64,000 bases of DNA from Rhodobacter sp. SY28-1 (GCF_005222785.1 NZ_STGH01000003.1:124001-188000); one strand, 5' to 3'. Counted from the stretch's first letter, positions 19,920 through 29,690 are shown. Made by a program: numbers and translations. Notes: a model not told the origin generated them from the letters alone.

Positions 19920-20969
19920 TCAGGTCCAGTCCAGCACGACCTTGCCGGAAAGACCCGAGCGCATCGCGGCGAACCCCTCCTGGAAGTCGGCCACCTTGAA
20001 GCGGTGGGTGATGACGCGGCGGATGTCGAGGCCGTTTTCCAGCATGGCGATCATCTTGTACCAGGTCTCGAAGATCTCGCGGCCGTAGACGCCCTTGATG
20101 GTGATGGCCTTGAAGACGATGCGGCTCCAGTCGACCGGGGATTTGCCCGGCGGGATGCCCAGCATGGCGATGCGGCCGCCCATGACCATGTGTTCGACCA
20201 TCTGGTCGAGGGCTTGCTGGGAGCCGGACATCTCCATGCCCACGTCGAAGCCTTGGGACATCTTGAGGCTGGGGTAGACGGACTTGAGGTCAGTAGTCGC
20301 GACGTTCACCGGCACCACGTCGGCAACCTGACCCGCAAGGTCAAGCCGGGCCTGGTTGATGTCGGTGATGACGACATGCCGCGCTCCGACATGGCGGGCG
20401 ACGGCGGCGGCCATGATGCCGATGGGGCCTGCGCCGGTGATCAGGACGTCTTCGCCGATCAGGTCGAAGGAAAGCGCTGTGTGGACGGCGTTGCCGAGGG
20501 GATCGAGGATCGCGCCGATCTCGTCGTCGATGGCGTCGGGGAGGGGGACGACGTTGAAGGCAGGCAGGCGCAGGTATTGCGCGAAGGCGCCGGGTTCGTT
20601 GACGCCGATGCCGCGGGTTTCGGGGTCGAGGTGGAACTTGCCCGACCGGCTTTGGCGGGAGGTCTTGCCGATCAGGTGGCCTTCGCCCGAGCAGCGCTGG
20701 CCGATCTCCAGCCCTTCGACGTTGCGGCCTTTGTCCACGATGATGCCCGCGAATTCGTGGCCGGTGACAAGCGGGACCGGGACCGTCTTCTGCGCCCAGG
20801 CGTCCCAGTTCCAGATATGGATGTCGGTGCCGCAGATGCCGGTCTTGTGGATCTTGATGAGGACGTCGTCGGGTCCGATCTCCGGGACGGGGCGGGTTTC
20901 CATCCAGAGGCCCGCTTCGGGTTTGGACTTGGCGAGGACGGTCATTTCGTTGGGGCGGTGGTCGGTCAT
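19920..20969 (-). CDS. tdh: L-threonine 3-dehydrogenase
   Basis: Oxidises threonine to 2-amino-3-ketobutyrate with NAD+. A zinc-dependent medium-chain dehydrogenase of 349 residues. The catalytic zinc site is in [17 protein letters not shown] (Cys) and GHEFAGII (His-Glu), and the Rossmann motif is [53 protein letters not shown] is typical of Tdh. The structural-zinc Cys cluster is not obvious (the [22 protein letters not shown] segment lacks the usual four Cys), a divergence worth noting. It overlaps the upstream methyltransferase by four bases. Confidence 0.93.
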   Translation of the reverse strand: MTDHRPNEMTVLAKSKPEAGLWMETRPVPEIGPDDVLIKIHKTGICGTDIHIWNWDAWAQKTVPVPLVTGHEFAGIIVDKGRNVEGLEIGQRCSGEGHLIGKTSRQSRSGKFHLDPETRGIGVNEPGAFAQYLRLPAFNVVPLPDAIDDEIGAILDPLGNAVHTALSFDLIGEDVLITGAGPIGIMAAAVARHVGARHVVITDINQARLDLAGQVADVVPVNVATTDLKSVYPSLKMSQGFDVGMEMSGSQQALDQMVEHMVMGGRIAMLGIPPGKSPVDWSRIVFKAITIKGVYGREIFETWYKMIAMLENGLDIRRVITHRFKVADFQEGFAAMRSGLSGKVVLDWT

Positions 20970-21571
20970 CTTCCGGTGTCCTTCGCAAGGGCAAGCCAGG
21001 TCCAGCTGATCCCGGCGGCTGCGGTTTCGGCGTCATGGGCGGGGGCGTCATGACGGCGGAGGAGCGCCAGCCCTGCGGCGGCGGCGCGGGCGGTCTCGGC
21101 AGCAGGGTCAAGGTCGTGCAGGGGGGCGCCAGCGGGGACCGGGCCGCGGCGGAGGGCGAGGAAGAGGCGACCGTCCGGGGTCAGGAGAGCGGCCAGTCGC
21201 TGGAGTGCCTGGTCGCGCGCCGCAGGGTCGAGGTGGTGCCAGACGGCGTTGACAAGGATCAGGCCGAAACGTCCCGAGAGACCCGCAAGATCAGGAAGCG
21301 CGCTGTCCACGACAGTAGCGGACGGGGCGCGGGCGACGATCATCTGACGGAACTGGGCGACGGGTTCGGCGGCGGTCACGGCATGGCCGCGCGACAGGAA
21401 CCAGTCGGTGTCGCGGCCACTACCGGCGCCGATGTCGAGGACCGGGGCCGGTGGGGTCGGGATGAGGTCGATCAGCCCGGCGAGGACCGTGTCGGTCGTC
21501 ACGCTGTCATAGCGGCGGGCCATCGTGGCGGCATTGGCGGCGTAGATTGCAAGCGCAGGGTCTTCGGTCAT
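20966..21571 (-). CDS. Class I SAM-dependent methyltransferase
   Basis: A 201-residue methyltransferase with motif [21 protein letters not shown] (about 45-65), the acidic residue after beta2 (AAEPV), motif for beta4 [13 protein letters not shown] (about 110) and [14 protein letters not shown]. The best-matching architecture is the methyltransf_25/11 group. The substrate is unknown. It overlaps kbl and tdh by four bases on each side, so the three are co-translated. A methyltransferase is not a normal component of the threonine dehydrogenase pathway. Confidence 0.85.
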   Translation of the reverse strand: MTEDPALAIYAANAATMARRYDSVTTDTVLAGLIDLIPTPPAPVLDIGAGSGRDTDWFLSRGHAVTAAEPVAQFRQMIVARAPSATVVDSALPDLAGLSGRFGLILVNAVWHHLDPAARDQALQRLAALLTPDGRLFLALRRGPVPAGAPLHDLDPAAETARAAAAGLALLRRHDAPAHDAETAAAGISWTWLALAKDTGR

Positions 21572-22761
21572 CCGAGGACTCCCGTGGCTCTTCCGGCGGC
21601 GGTGAAGGCGTCCAGCGCAAAGTCGAGATCGGCGCGGGTCAGGGCCGCGTTCATCTGGGTACGGATGCGGGCCTGGCCTTTGGGGACGACGGGGAAGAAG
21701 AAGGGCGCGACATGGACGCCGCGGGTGTTGAGGTCGGCGGCCATGGCTTGCGCGAGTTTGGCGTCGCCGAGCATCACGGGAATGATCGGGTGGTCGCCGG
21801 GGAGGAGGGTGAAGCCTGCGGCGGTGAGGCCCGCTCGCCAGTAGGTCGCGTTCGCGGTGAGTTGGGCGCGGAGGTCGTCGGCTTGTTCCACGATGTCGAG
21901 CGCGGCCAATGCGGCGCCGACGACAGCGGGAGGCAGGGCGTTGGAGAAGAGGTAGGGCCTTGCGCGCTGGCGCAGGAGGTCGATCACCGGCTGCGGGCCG
22001 GCGATGTAGCCGCCCAGGGCTCCACCAAGGGCCTTGCCGAGGGTGCCGGTGAGGATGTCGACCTTCACTCCGGCACGGGCCGGGGTGCCTGCGCCTTTGG
22101 GGCCGGTGAAGCCGGTGGCGTGGCAGTCGTCGACCATCACCATCGCACCATAAGCGTCTGCCAGGGCGCGGATTTCGGGGAGTCTGGCGTAGTAGCCGTC
22201 CATCGAGAAGACGCCGTCGGTGGCGATCAGGATGAAGCGGGCTCCGTCAGCCTTTGCGGCCTGCAGTTGGGTCTCCAAGTCGGCCATGTCGCTGTTGGCG
22301 TAGCGGTAGCGTTTCGCTTTGCAGAGCCGGATGCCGTCGATGATCGAGGCGTGGTTCAGGGCGTCGGAGATGATGGCGTCTTCGGGGCCGAGGAGGGGCT
22401 CGAACAACCCGCCGTTGGCATCGAAGCAGGCGGCGAAAAGGATCGTGTCGTCCTGGTCCAGGTAGGCGGCGAGGCGGGTTTCCAGTTCGCGGTGCAGGTC
22501 CTGCGTTCCGCAGATGAAGCGGACCGAGGCCATGCCGAAGCCGTGGTCGTCCATCGCCTGTTTCGCGGCGGCGATCAGGCGGGGGTCGGAGGCCAGCCCG
22601 AGGTAGTTGTTGGCGCAGAGGTTCAGCATTTCGCGTCCGGCCATCCGGACATGCGCGCCTTGGGCGCCAGTGATCAGTTGTTCCCGTTTCATCAAGCCGT
22701 CAGCGTCGATCTGGGCGAGGGTGGCGGTGATGTGGTCGAGGAAGGCAGTGGCGTCCGTCAT
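21568..22761 (-). CDS. kbl: Glycine C-acetyltransferase (2-amino-3-ketobutyrate CoA ligase)
   Basis: Cleaves 2-amino-3-ketobutyrate with CoA to glycine and acetyl-CoA, completing threonine degradation with Tdh. A 397-residue alpha-oxoamine synthase: [70 protein letters not shown], the PLP lysine in [20 protein letters not shown] (about 240) and [11 protein letters not shown]. The start at 22761 is preferred to the ORF's upstream ATG because it gives the family length and AGGG lies a few bases upstream. Two palindromes precede it. Confidence 0.95.
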   Translation of the reverse strand: MTDATAFLDHITATLAQIDADGLMKREQLITGAQGAHVRMAGREMLNLCANNYLGLASDPRLIAAAKQAMDDHGFGMASVRFICGTQDLHRELETRLAAYLDQDDTILFAACFDANGGLFEPLLGPEDAIISDALNHASIIDGIRLCKAKRYRYANSDMADLETQLQAAKADGARFILIATDGVFSMDGYYARLPEIRALADAYGAMVMVDDCHATGFTGPKGAGTPARAGVKVDILTGTLGKALGGALGGYIAGPQPVIDLLRQRARPYLFSNALPPAVVGAALAALDIVEQADDLRAQLTANATYWRAGLTAAGFTLLPGDHPIIPVMLGDAKLAQAMAADLNTRGVHVAPFFFPVVPKGQARIRTQMNAALTRADLDFALDAFTAAGRATGVLG

Positions 22762-22771
22762 GGCAGAACCC

Positions 22772-22834
22772 TTTCCGGTTTGGCGGAAAATGGCAGATCG
22801 TGGGTCGTGTGTCAACTTGACGGATTTTTGTCCG
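22772..22834. promoter_or_regulatory. Two short palindromes before kbl, possible XRE-cupin operators
   Basis: TTTCCG-N6-CGGAAA (22772-22789) and CGGA-N6-TCCG (22821-22834) lie between the XRE-cupin regulator's stop and the kbl start. They share a CGGA/TCCG core. By position they could be operators for the neighbouring HTH-cupin protein. Binding is inferred. Confidence 0.4.
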
Positions 22835-22846
22835 CCATAGTGGAAA

Positions 22847-23398
22847 TCAGCTGTCCTGGACGATCAGGATGGCACGGGCGGCGCCCTGGGCTGCGATCTC
22901 GTGCGGGCGGTCGGCGGGGTAGCGGGCGACGTCTCCCGGATTCAGGTCGTCGGTCGCATCGCCGGAGGTGACGGTCAGGCGGCCTTCGAGGACGGTCAGG
23001 TGCTCGCGGCAGCCGGGGGAATGGGGGTCGGAGGTGAGTTTGGCGCCTTCACGAAAGGCCAGTTCATAGACCTCGTGATGGCCGACGGACTCGGGGGCGG
23101 AAAGGATGCGGATGGTGACGCCGTTGCGCTGGATCACGGGGGCGGCGCTGGCGCGGGTGATCTCGATCCCGGGGGCGGGGCGGCCTTCCAGAAGGCCCGC
23201 GAAGTCAAGTTGCAGGGCCTGGGTCAGCGCCCAGAGCGTGGCGACGGTGGGCGAGGATTCGCCGCGTTCGATCTGGCTGACCATGGAGCGGGAGACGCCG
23301 GAGAGTTTCGCGGCGGCGTCAAGCGACAGGCCGCGGGCTTTCCGCGCGGCGCGGAGGGAGGCGGCGAGGCGGTCGTGGATGTCGGAGCGGTCGGCCAT
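22847..23398 (-). CDS. XRE-family regulator with C-terminal cupin domain
   Basis: A 183-residue one-component regulator. The Cro/CI-type HTH covers residues 8-62 ([48 protein letters not shown]). A cupin covers about 105-180 ([47 protein letters not shown]) and probably senses a small amino compound, as in PuuR/SutR-type regulators. It is directly upstream of kbl-methyltransferase-tdh on the same strand and is the likely controller of that operon. Confidence 0.9.
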   Translation of the reverse strand: MADRSDIHDRLAASLRAARKARGLSLDAAAKLSGVSRSMVSQIERGESSPTVATLWALTQALQLDFAGLLEGRPAPGIEITRASAAPVIQRNGVTIRILSAPESVGHHEVYELAFREGAKLTSDPHSPGCREHLTVLEGRLTVTSGDATDDLNPGDVARYPADRPHEIAAQGAARAILIVQDS

Positions 23399-23445
23399 GC
23401 AGGCATGGTGGCGGGGATCAAGGGGGGCGTCAATCTGCGGGGAGG

Positions 23446-23500
23446 CTCGTCGTCGATTTCGCCGCTTCTCGCTGGCGCGCGACGAGGAGACGACGTCGAC
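23446..23500. repeat. CTCCTCG/GCTGGCG-type intergenic palindrome, copy D
   Basis: The 116-bp spacer between the XRE-cupin start and the selO stop contains CTCGTCG ... CGACGAG arms (23446-23452 and 23480-23486) around CTTCTCGCTGGCGCG. The run CTCGCTGGCG ... CGACGAGGAGACG reappears, in reverse, in the trpE/yibQ-like spacer at 34366. Confidence 0.5.
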
Positions 23501-23514
23501 CAGAGAGCGGTCGG

Positions 23515-24921
23515 TCAGGTGCCGCAGAAGGTGACGTATTGGCCGAAGCCGGTGGGGGCGGGGAGCATGAAGGGCTCGGCTTCGGCGAAGGGCGTCTGGA
23601 TCGCGGCGAGGAGCGCGTGGAAGGGGGCCATGTCGCCCTCCGTCGCGGCAGTCAGCGCCGCTTCGACCTTGTGATTCCGGGGGATCACGGCGGGGTTGGC
23701 GGCGGCGAGGCGCTGGGCCACGCCGTCGCCCGCGCGTGTGCGCCAGCGCGGAAGCCAGGCCTCCATCGCGGTGAAATCATCGAAGAGGGGGCGGAGCATG
23801 GCTTCATCGGCGAGGCGGCGGAACGTCAGGGTCCAGTCGGCGCCTGCCATCGCGGTCAACAGATCGTCGGCCAACTGGGCGTCGCCCGCGTCTTCACCCA
23901 CAAGGCCCAGCTTCCGGCGCATCATGGCCAGCCAGTCCCGGCGGTAGCGGGCGGCGATGCCGGTCAGGCGGTCGTTGGCGATGTCGATGGCCGTATCCCG
24001 CGAGGGGTCGAGGAGCGGGACCAGCGTCTCGGCCAACCGGGCAAGGTTCCAGCCGAGGATCAGCGGCTGGTTGGCATAGGCATAGCGGCCCTGGTGGTCG
24101 ATCGAGGAGAAGACGGTGCCGGGCGCATAGCCTTCCATGAAGGCGCAGGGACCGTAGTCGATGGTCTCACCGCTAATCGCCATGTTGTCGGTGTTCATCA
24201 CGCCGTGGATGAACCCAAGGCCCATCCAGTCCGCGATCAGGCGCGACTGGCGGGCGATGACGGCGTCGAGAAGCGCGAGATAGGGGTTATCGGCGCCAGC
24301 AAGGTCGGGGTAGTGGCGGGCGATGGCATAGTCGGCAAGCTGCCGGACCTTGTCGCCTTCCCCCCGGGCCGCGAAGAACTGGAAGGTCCCGACGCGCAAG
24401 TGGCTGGCGGCCACGCGGGCCAGGACCGCACCGGGAAGCTTTGTCGCGCGCCAGATCTCCTCGCCCGTCGCCACGACGGCGAGGGAGCGGGTGGTGGGGA
24501 CGCCCACGGCCGCCATGAACTCCGAGATCAGGTATTCGCGCAGCATCGGGCCGATGGCGGCCTTGCCGTCGCCGCCCCGCGAAAACGGCGTGCGGCCCGA
24601 GCCCTTCAGCTGGATGTCGAACCGGCGGCCATCAGGGGTGATAACCTCGCCGAGAAGATGCGCCCGGCCGTCGCCGAGTTGCGGCGAGAAGCCGCCGAAC
24701 TGGTGGCCGGCATAGGCCTGTGCGATGGGGTCGGCGCCCGGCGGCAGTTCGGCGCCGGAAAACCAGAGGGCGGCTTCGGCTTCGGTCAGATCAAGACCGA
24801 GATCGGCGGCAAGCTTGCGGTTCAGGACCAGAAGCTTCGGCGCCGGGGCCGGGTCGGGGGCCACGCGCAGAAAGGTGTTCGGCAGGTCGCGGGCATAGGA
24901 ATGATCGAAGGCGATGGTCAT
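23515..24921 (-). CDS. selO: Protein adenylyltransferase SelO (YdiU family)
   Basis: A pseudokinase-fold enzyme that transfers AMP from ATP to Ser/Thr/Tyr of redox proteins. The 468-residue length is typical. Motifs are LWFSGAELPPGADPIAQAYAGHQFGGFSPQLGDGRAHLLGE-type N-terminal region, the nucleotide-binding RFDIQLKGSGRTPFSRGGDGKAA, and HGVMNTDNMAISGETIDYGPCAFMEGY with the metal-binding Asn/Asp. The C-terminus ends with ...YVTFCGT, having the conserved C-terminal Cys. ATG 24921 gives the canonical N-terminus (FDHSYARDLPNTF). Confidence 0.95.
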   Translation of the reverse strand: MTIAFDHSYARDLPNTFLRVAPDPAPAPKLLVLNRKLAADLGLDLTEAEAALWFSGAELPPGADPIAQAYAGHQFGGFSPQLGDGRAHLLGEVITPDGRRFDIQLKGSGRTPFSRGGDGKAAIGPMLREYLISEFMAAVGVPTTRSLAVVATGEEIWRATKLPGAVLARVAASHLRVGTFQFFAARGEGDKVRQLADYAIARHYPDLAGADNPYLALLDAVIARQSRLIADWMGLGFIHGVMNTDNMAISGETIDYGPCAFMEGYAPGTVFSSIDHQGRYAYANQPLILGWNLARLAETLVPLLDPSRDTAIDIANDRLTGIAARYRRDWLAMMRRKLGLVGEDAGDAQLADDLLTAMAGADWTLTFRRLADEAMLRPLFDDFTAMEAWLPRWRTRAGDGVAQRLAAANPAVIPRNHKVEAALTAATEGDMAPFHALLAAIQTPFAEAEPFMLPAPTGFGQYVTFCGT

Positions 24922-24987
24922 GGGTGGCCCCTTTCCGGGCAGAATATGGGCCGCCGGGGTCGGCTCGCAAGACGGGGGCGCGACGCA

Positions 24988-25036
24988 CAAAATCCTTAAG
25001 GAAGGATTTTGACAAATTTCTTACTAAAGAAATTTG
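24988..25036. repeat. AT-rich double hairpin element, copy 1
   Basis: Two consecutive hairpins with 10-bp perfect arms and 4-base loops: CAAAATCCTT...AAGGATTTTG (24988-25011) and CAAATTTCTT...AAGAAATTTG (25013-25036). Both begin CAAA and end TTTG, and GGCC follows. The same two-hairpin plan with different arm sequence is found at 43694-43737. It lies between selO and tRNA-Pro in an otherwise GC-rich region. Confidence 0.75.
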
Positions 25037-25064
25037 GCCTGACCCGGTTGCGACTGGAAGGAAG

Positions 25065-25141
25065 TGGTCGGGGCGGAGGGATTCGAACTCTCGACCTACG
25101 GTACCCAAAACCGTCGCGCTACCAGACTGCGCTACGCCCCG
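25065..25141 (-). tRNA. tRNA-Pro (anticodon TGG)
   Basis: A full 77-nt cloverleaf with encoded CCA on the minus strand. The acceptor stem is CGGGGCG/CGCCCCG, discriminator A. The D arm is GCGC AGTCTGGTA GCGC. The anticodon stem ACGGT/ACCGT encloses loop TTTGGGT, giving anticodon TGG. The T arm GAGAG TTCGAAT CCCTC pairs at four of five positions, with TTCGAAT intact. Confidence 0.97.
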
Positions 25142-25181
25142 ACGCAGCCCCTTTAGCGGGATCGCAGCGGAATGAAAAGGC

Positions 25182-25658
25182 TTAGCCTTCGCAAGGCCAG
25201 GCGGCCGTTTGTGCCGGGATCGCCGGATGGCGCAGCACGGCGCCGGGAGCGATGCCCAGCCTGGCCGCAAGGCCGCCGTTGATTTCCAGCACGAACATCA
25301 CCCCCTCGCCCCCGTCGATCGGAGACAGGTCCCCGGGGATCGCGTTCGCATGGACCCGGGTGACGGTGCCCGTCACATCGGCAAAGACCATGTCCAGGGG
25401 AATCAGCGTGTTCTTCATCCAGAAGCTGGGTCGCCGGGGCGAATCATAAACGAACAGCATCCCTTCCGAGAGCGGCATCGTCTCGCGGAACATCAGCCCC
25501 TGCGCCCGTTCGGCATTGTCATCGGCCACTTCGACCACGAAATTCTCGCGCCCGCCCTCCCAGCGGACATCAAGCCGGCCGGGGGCGCAGGCCGCATCGG
25601 CCCAGGCGCTGCCCGGAACGATCAGCGCAAGTGCCGCCCAGAGGCGCGCGCCTGTCAT
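25182..25658 (-). CDS. DUF192 family exported protein
   Basis: A 158-residue protein with a signal peptide (LWAALALIVPGSAWADAAC). The DUF192 core follows: FVVEVADDNAERAQGLMFRETMPLSEGMLFVYDSPRRPSFWMKNTLIPLDMVFAD, VTRVHANAIPGDLSPI and VMFVLEINGGLAARLGIAPGAVLRH. The family is periplasmic and of unclear function. The start overlaps the cold-shock gene's stop by four bases, so the two are coupled, an arrangement I know from Rhodobacterales. Confidence 0.88.
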   Translation of the reverse strand: MTGARLWAALALIVPGSAWADAACAPGRLDVRWEGGRENFVVEVADDNAERAQGLMFRETMPLSEGMLFVYDSPRRPSFWMKNTLIPLDMVFADVTGTVTRVHANAIPGDLSPIDGGEGVMFVLEINGGLAARLGIAPGAVLRHPAIPAQTAAWPCEG

Positions 25659-26188
25659 GTCTTGGTGCGGTTGGCGGCTTCCCACGAGACGACCTGCACG
25701 GCCATCCGCCCACGCCGCCCGTCGATGATGCGCAAGGCCACCGCCTCGCCCGCCGTCAGATCGGCAAAGCCCGAGACCCGCAGCACTTCGGCATGGACGA
25801 ACACGTCTTCGGGCCGTCCGAAAACATTGGCAAATCCAAAGCCCTTGCCCTTGTCGAACCACTTGACCCGGGCCGGTTCCAGATCGAGCGCGAGGATGTC
25901 TTCGCTGACCATCTGCGCCGCATCCTCGCCAAACGGCAGGATGACGCCTTCCGGCGGGTCGATCCGCAGCACCTCGACCGCCTGAACCCCACGCTGCGTC
26001 TTTTGGATGCGCACTTCGATTCCGGCCCCGTCAGCGACGGACCCCTGGCCGAAGTTCCGCAGAACGTTGGCATGCAGCAAGATGTCGGCGTCAGTCTGAT
26101 CCGAAACGATGAACCCGAAACCCTTGGATGGATCAAACCACTTTACGCGACCATGCACGAGTTGCATGACCTCTTCTTCTTCCGTCAT
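25655..26188 (-). CDS. Double cold-shock-domain protein
   Basis: A 177-residue protein with two OB-fold cold-shock domains. Domain 1 (about 10-72) reads VKWFDPSKGFGFIVSDQTDADILLHANVL, and domain 2 (about 105-170) VKWFDKGKGFGFANVFGRPEDVFVHAEVL. RNP1 (KGFGFI/KGFGFA) and RNP2 (DILLHA/DVFVHA) are present in both. It probably binds single-stranded RNA or DNA. The start follows an acidic MTEEEEV; an internal ATG seven codons later is an alternative. It is coupled to the downstream DUF192 gene. Confidence 0.93.
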   Translation of the reverse strand: MTEEEEVMQLVHGRVKWFDPSKGFGFIVSDQTDADILLHANVLRNFGQGSVADGAGIEVRIQKTQRGVQAVEVLRIDPPEGVILPFGEDAAQMVSEDILALDLEPARVKWFDKGKGFGFANVFGRPEDVFVHAEVLRVSGFADLTAGEAVALRIIDGRRGRMAVQVVSWEAANRTKT

Positions 26189-26304
26189 TGACAGAGCCTT
26201 CTCCCCAGAATGAGCCCTAGATCGCACTGATGGCGGAAATGGCCTGCCGGGATCAAGGGCAATTCAGCAGCCGGGATACAAAAACTGTTCTTTACGTCGA
26301 AAAG

Positions 26305-26907
26305 TCAGGGATTCAGACGGGTGATCTCCCAGTCTGCCGCTGCGTCATGTTTGCTCCAGCGGAAACGGTCATGCAACCGGAATGCGCCGTCGGCCCAGAA
26401 CTCGATCTCGACCGGATGGATGCGGAAGCCGCCCCAGTAAGGCGGGCGGGCAGGGTTCGGTCCCTTGGTGATGGCAACCTTTGCCGCCTCGGCCATCAGC
26501 GCCTCACGCGAGGTCAGGGGCTGCGACTGCTGGCTGGCCCAGGCCCCAAGGCGCGATTTCAGGCTGCGGCTGGCAAAGTATTCATCGGCCTTCGGACCAT
26601 CCTCACGGGTCACGCTGCCGCGCACGCGGATCTGGCGGCGCAGGCTTTTCCAGTGCAGCACGAAGGCCGCCTTGCCCGAGGCTGCGATCTCCTGCCCCTT
26701 TTTCGAGCCGTAATTGGTGTAGAACACGAAGGCATCCGCTTCGATCTCTTTCAGCAGCACCATGCGGACGTTGGGCAGGCTGTCGGGGTCGACCGTCGCA
26801 AGTGCGATGGCGTTGGGATCGTTCGGCTCGCTCGCCTCGGCCTCGGTCAGCCAGGCGCGCGCGATGGCGAAAGGGTCACTGCCCGCGAAGATGCCGGTCC
26901 GGTCCAT
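26305..26907 (-). CDS. pdxH: Pyridoxamine 5'-phosphate oxidase
   Basis: FMN-dependent oxidation of PNP/PMP to pyridoxal phosphate. At 200 residues it is slightly shorter than the E. coli enzyme (218). Motifs: [60 protein letters not shown] (FMN and substrate residues), [36 protein letters not shown] and RLHDRFRW. The C-terminus ends ITRLNP, as expected for PdxH. It is divergent from fabI. Confidence 0.96.
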   Translation of the reverse strand: MDRTGIFAGSDPFAIARAWLTEAEASEPNDPNAIALATVDPDSLPNVRMVLLKEIEADAFVFYTNYGSKKGQEIAASGKAAFVLHWKSLRRQIRVRGSVTREDGPKADEYFASRSLKSRLGAWASQQSQPLTSREALMAEAAKVAITKGPNPARPPYWGGFRIHPVEIEFWADGAFRLHDRFRWSKHDAAADWEITRLNP

Positions 26908-27026
26908 GAAAACTCCTTGCCCTGGGCGTGACGGGAACGCTTGCCGTAGGCGGAGGACCTGCCTTGAAGGAAGTCCCGGCTTCGCCTACACGTCTTTGGC
27001 AACGAAAAGTGGGTGAGGGGCCGGGA

Positions 27027-27857
27027 ATGTCAACTGGACTGATGCAGGGCAAGCGCGGGCTGATCATGGGCCTGGCCAATGACAAGTCGATTGCCTGGGG
27101 CATCGCGCAGGCGGTGGCTGCGCAGGGGGCAGAGCTGGCGTTTTCCTATCAGGGCGAGCAGTTGAAGAAACGGGTGGAGCCGCTGGCGGAAAGCCTGGGC
27201 AGCCCGAAGCTGTTCGAATGCGACGTGGCAAGCGACGAAAGCATCGATGCGCTGTTCGCCGCGCTGAAGGCGGAGTGGGGGCAACTGGATTTCCTGGTCC
27301 ACGCCATTGGCTTTGCCGACAAGAACGAGTTGCGGGGCCGCTATGTGGATACCAGCCGCGCGGGGTTTGCGCTGGCAATGGACATCTCGGTCTATTCTTT
27401 CACGGCCGTGTGCCAGCGGGCGGCGGCGATGATGCCGGCCGGGGGCAGCCTGTTGACGCTGACCTATTACGGTGCGGAAAAGGTCATGCCGCATTACAAC
27501 GTCATGGGGGTCGCCAAGGCAGGGCTGGAGGCTTCAGTGAAGTACCTGGCCGAGGATCTGGGGCGTGACGGCATCCGGGTGAACGCAATCTCTGCCGGGC
27601 CGATCAAGACGCTGGCGGCCAGCGGCATCGGCGATTTCCGCTATATCATGAAGTGGAACGAGCTGAACTCTCCGCTGCGCCGCAACGTGACGCAGGAAGA
27701 GGTCGGCAAGGCGGCGCTGTATCTGTTGTCCGATCTGGGGTCGGGCACAACGGGCGAGAACCTGCATGTCGATGCGGGCTACCACGCCGTCGGCATGAAG
27801 GCGATCGACGCGCCGGACATCGACCTGGTGACGGGCCGGAAAGAGGGTGGCCAGTGA
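27027..27857 (+). CDS. fabI: Enoyl-ACP reductase (NADH)
   Basis: Last reduction of each fatty-acid elongation round. A 276-residue SDR of the FabI type: [66 protein letters not shown], and the catalytic Tyr-x6-Lys in [53 protein letters not shown] is the substrate loop. The ATG at 27027 gives the family start. The stop overlaps the GTG of lysE. A short hairpin (GTAGGCG at 26946, CGCCTAC at about 26984) lies upstream. Confidence 0.95.
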   Translation: MSTGLMQGKRGLIMGLANDKSIAWGIAQAVAAQGAELAFSYQGEQLKKRVEPLAESLGSPKLFECDVASDESIDALFAALKAEWGQLDFLVHAIGFADKNELRGRYVDTSRAGFALAMDISVYSFTAVCQRAAAMMPAGGSLLTLTYYGAEKVMPHYNVMGVAKAGLEASVKYLAEDLGRDGIRVNAISAGPIKTLAASGIGDFRYIMKWNELNSPLRRNVTQEEVGKAALYLLSDLGSGTTGENLHVDAGYHAVGMKAIDAPDIDLVTGRKEGGQ

Positions 27858-28468
27858 GCAATGCCGCCTTCCTGGCCTTTGCGGGGCTGGTGTTGTTCGC
27901 GGTCGTCTCGCCCGGGCCTGCGGTGCTGATGTCGGCGCGGACGGGTCTGACGGAAGGCTTTCGCACCGGGGTCATGCTGGCGCTGGGCATCGCCTCGGGC
28001 GCGGTGATCTGGGCCTTGGCGGCGATATTCGGGCTGCACCTGATCTTCAATGCGGCGCCGTCGCTTTTGTGGGCGCTGAAGATTGGTGGGGCGGCTTACT
28101 TGATGTGGATGGCCTGGCATCTGTGGCGCGACGCGAAAATGCCTTTCATCGCCGATGACGCGCGGCCCGTGCCCCGGTCGCCCTTCGCGGCTTACCGTCT
28201 GGGGCTTTGGACGAACCTGTCGAACCCCAAGGCCGTGGTCATGTATTCCTCGATCTTCCTTGGCACCATCAGCCCCGGCACGCCCACCTGGGTGCTGGCC
28301 TGCCTGATCGCGATGATCCTGCTGATGGAGACCGCCTGGAACAGCCTTGTCGCCCGCATCTTCTCGATGGACCGCACACGGGCGGCCTATATCAGCCTGA
28401 AAACCGTAATCGACCGCTGCTTCGGGGCCGCGCTGGCCCTGCTGGGCGTCAAGATCGTCGCCACCTGA
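27854..28468 (+). CDS. LysE/RhtB family amino-acid exporter
   Basis: A 204-residue inner-membrane protein with about six predicted membrane segments. It begins [55 protein letters not shown], the N-terminal PGP motif that marks the family, and continues with [20 protein letters not shown] and [21 protein letters not shown]. It starts with GTG overlapping the fabI stop (GTGA). The exported substrate (lysine, threonine, homoserine or others) is unknown. Confidence 0.9.
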   Translation: MSNAAFLAFAGLVLFAVVSPGPAVLMSARTGLTEGFRTGVMLALGIASGAVIWALAAIFGLHLIFNAAPSLLWALKIGGAAYLMWMAWHLWRDAKMPFIADDARPVPRSPFAAYRLGLWTNLSNPKAVVMYSSIFLGTISPGTPTWVLACLIAMILLMETAWNSLVARIFSMDRTRAAYISLKTVIDRCFGAALALLGVKIVAT

Positions 28469-28479
28469 GGGAGAGACCG

Positions 28480-29004
28480 ATGTCCGCCGACCGCCTGCCG
28501 CATGAAAAGGGGTTTCACGTCAGCTGGGACCAGATCCACCGCGACGCCCGCGCACTGGCCTGGCGGCTAGACGGCAAGGGGCCGGGCGAGGGCGGGACCT
28601 GGAAGGCCGTGGTCGGCATTACCCGGGGCGGGCTGGTCCCGGCGATGATCGTCAGCCGTGAACTCGACATCCGCGTGGTCGACAGCATCTCGGTCAAGTC
28701 CTACCACTCCGGCGGCGGCAAGGCCGACCAGCGCCGTGAAGCGCAGGTCATCAAGGCTCCGAACCCGGACGTGATGGGCGATGGCTCGGGCGTGCTTATC
28801 GTCGATGACCTTGTGGACAGCGGCAAGACGCTGGAGCTGATCCGCAGCCTGTATCCCAAGGCGCATTTCGCCTGCGTCTATGCCAAACCCGAGGGTGAGA
28901 AGCAGGCCGACACCTACATCACATCCGTAAGCCAGGACACCTGGATCTTCTTCCCCTGGGACATGGCGCTGCAATACGTCCAGCCGATGCGCGGGGCGGA
29001 TTGA
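28480..29004 (+). CDS. gpt: Xanthine phosphoribosyltransferase
   Basis: Purine salvage: xanthine or guanine plus PRPP gives XMP or GMP. A 174-residue type I PRTase: [51 protein letters not shown], the PRPP motif [27 protein letters not shown] and [19 protein letters not shown]. It is 11 bases after lysE in the same direction. The parE pseudogene ends immediately next to it on the other strand. Confidence 0.95.
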   Translation: MSADRLPHEKGFHVSWDQIHRDARALAWRLDGKGPGEGGTWKAVVGITRGGLVPAMIVSRELDIRVVDSISVKSYHSGGGKADQRREAQVIKAPNPDVMGDGSGVLIVDDLVDSGKTLELIRSLYPKAHFACVYAKPEGEKQADTYITSVSQDTWIFFPWDMALQYVQPMRGAD

Positions 29005-29304
29005 TCAGTCGTGCAGGTGGCGGTCCACGTCCTGCGCGCCGTGCAGGATGCGGATCACGTCCAGCCGGTCGGGCAGGTCGCGGCACCAGATGACGTGTTA
29101 GCCGCATGGCCGCTTCATCAACCCGGGACGCACAGTATCAGCGCGTCCTTTTCGGAACCCCGCAGCAAGGGACTCTATCTCTGCGACAATGCTGAGGTGA
29201 TAGCGGTCCGCTTGGGCACGGGACCAAGTGTCGAATGTGTAGACCCAGATGCCTTCGAGGTCCAAAGTGGCCCTTGGTGACAGGCGATAGGGTTTACCTG
29301 CCAT
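29005..29304 (-). pseudogene. parE: ParE/RelE-type toxin gene interrupted by one stop codon
   Basis: The frame reads [20 protein letters not shown], with WSRAQADRYHLSIVAEIESLAAGF and RPGLMKRPCG (a normal ParE N-terminal two-thirds). Then comes a TAA at 29098-29100, then in the same frame HVIWCRDLPDRLDVIRILHG and AQDVDRHLHD before the natural TGA. That tail is the expected ParE C-terminal strand (DVIRILHGAQDVDRHL). One base change (for example TCA to TAA, Ser to stop) therefore explains the break. Total length without the stop would be 99 residues. It overlaps the end of parD. Confidence 0.85.
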
Positions 29305-29551
29305 GCTTGCCGTCGTACTTCGCATGCATCCGCATCAGGAATGCCTCACTGTCAAACGGCTGCGGCTCGCCCGATTCCTCCCCCTCGATCAATGCGGCTT
29401 CCAGGGCCTTCACTTTCGCTTCATGCTCTTGCAAAAGCCGCAGGCCCGCCCGCACCACCTCGCTGGCCGAGCCGTAGCGGCCTGACTTGACCTCGGTGTC
29501 GATGAAGGCCGTGAAGTGGTCACCAAGCGAAATCGAGGTGTTGCGGGGCAT
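29294..29551 (-). CDS. parD: ParD-type ribbon-helix-helix antitoxin
   Basis: An 85-residue antitoxin: [61 protein letters not shown]. The N-terminal RHH motif binds the operon's own promoter, and the acidic C-terminal half wraps the toxin. The ATG at 29551 is chosen because AAAGGA lies eight bases upstream. The neighbouring toxin gene is broken, so this antitoxin is probably an orphan, perhaps kept to guard against a related toxin. Confidence 0.88.
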   Translation of the reverse strand: MPRNTSISLGDHFTAFIDTEVKSGRYGSASEVVRAGLRLLQEHEAKVKALEAALIEGEESGEPQPFDSEAFLMRMHAKYDGKHGR

Positions 29552-29690
29552 GGGCACAGTCCTTTTCTTGCTCGATCAATCCTTATACCAACATGTACCA
29601 AAATTCAATATCGACCGCCGCATGAGAGGGCTTGCAACTGGCCGCCATCCCGCGACACTTTGCGCGACCACCCGGAATGGAAACACCCGC

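Noticed and set aside
24988-25036. Attachment site or integration scar next to tRNA-Pro
   Set aside because: No integrase, no duplicated tRNA end, and the element recurs away from any tRNA.
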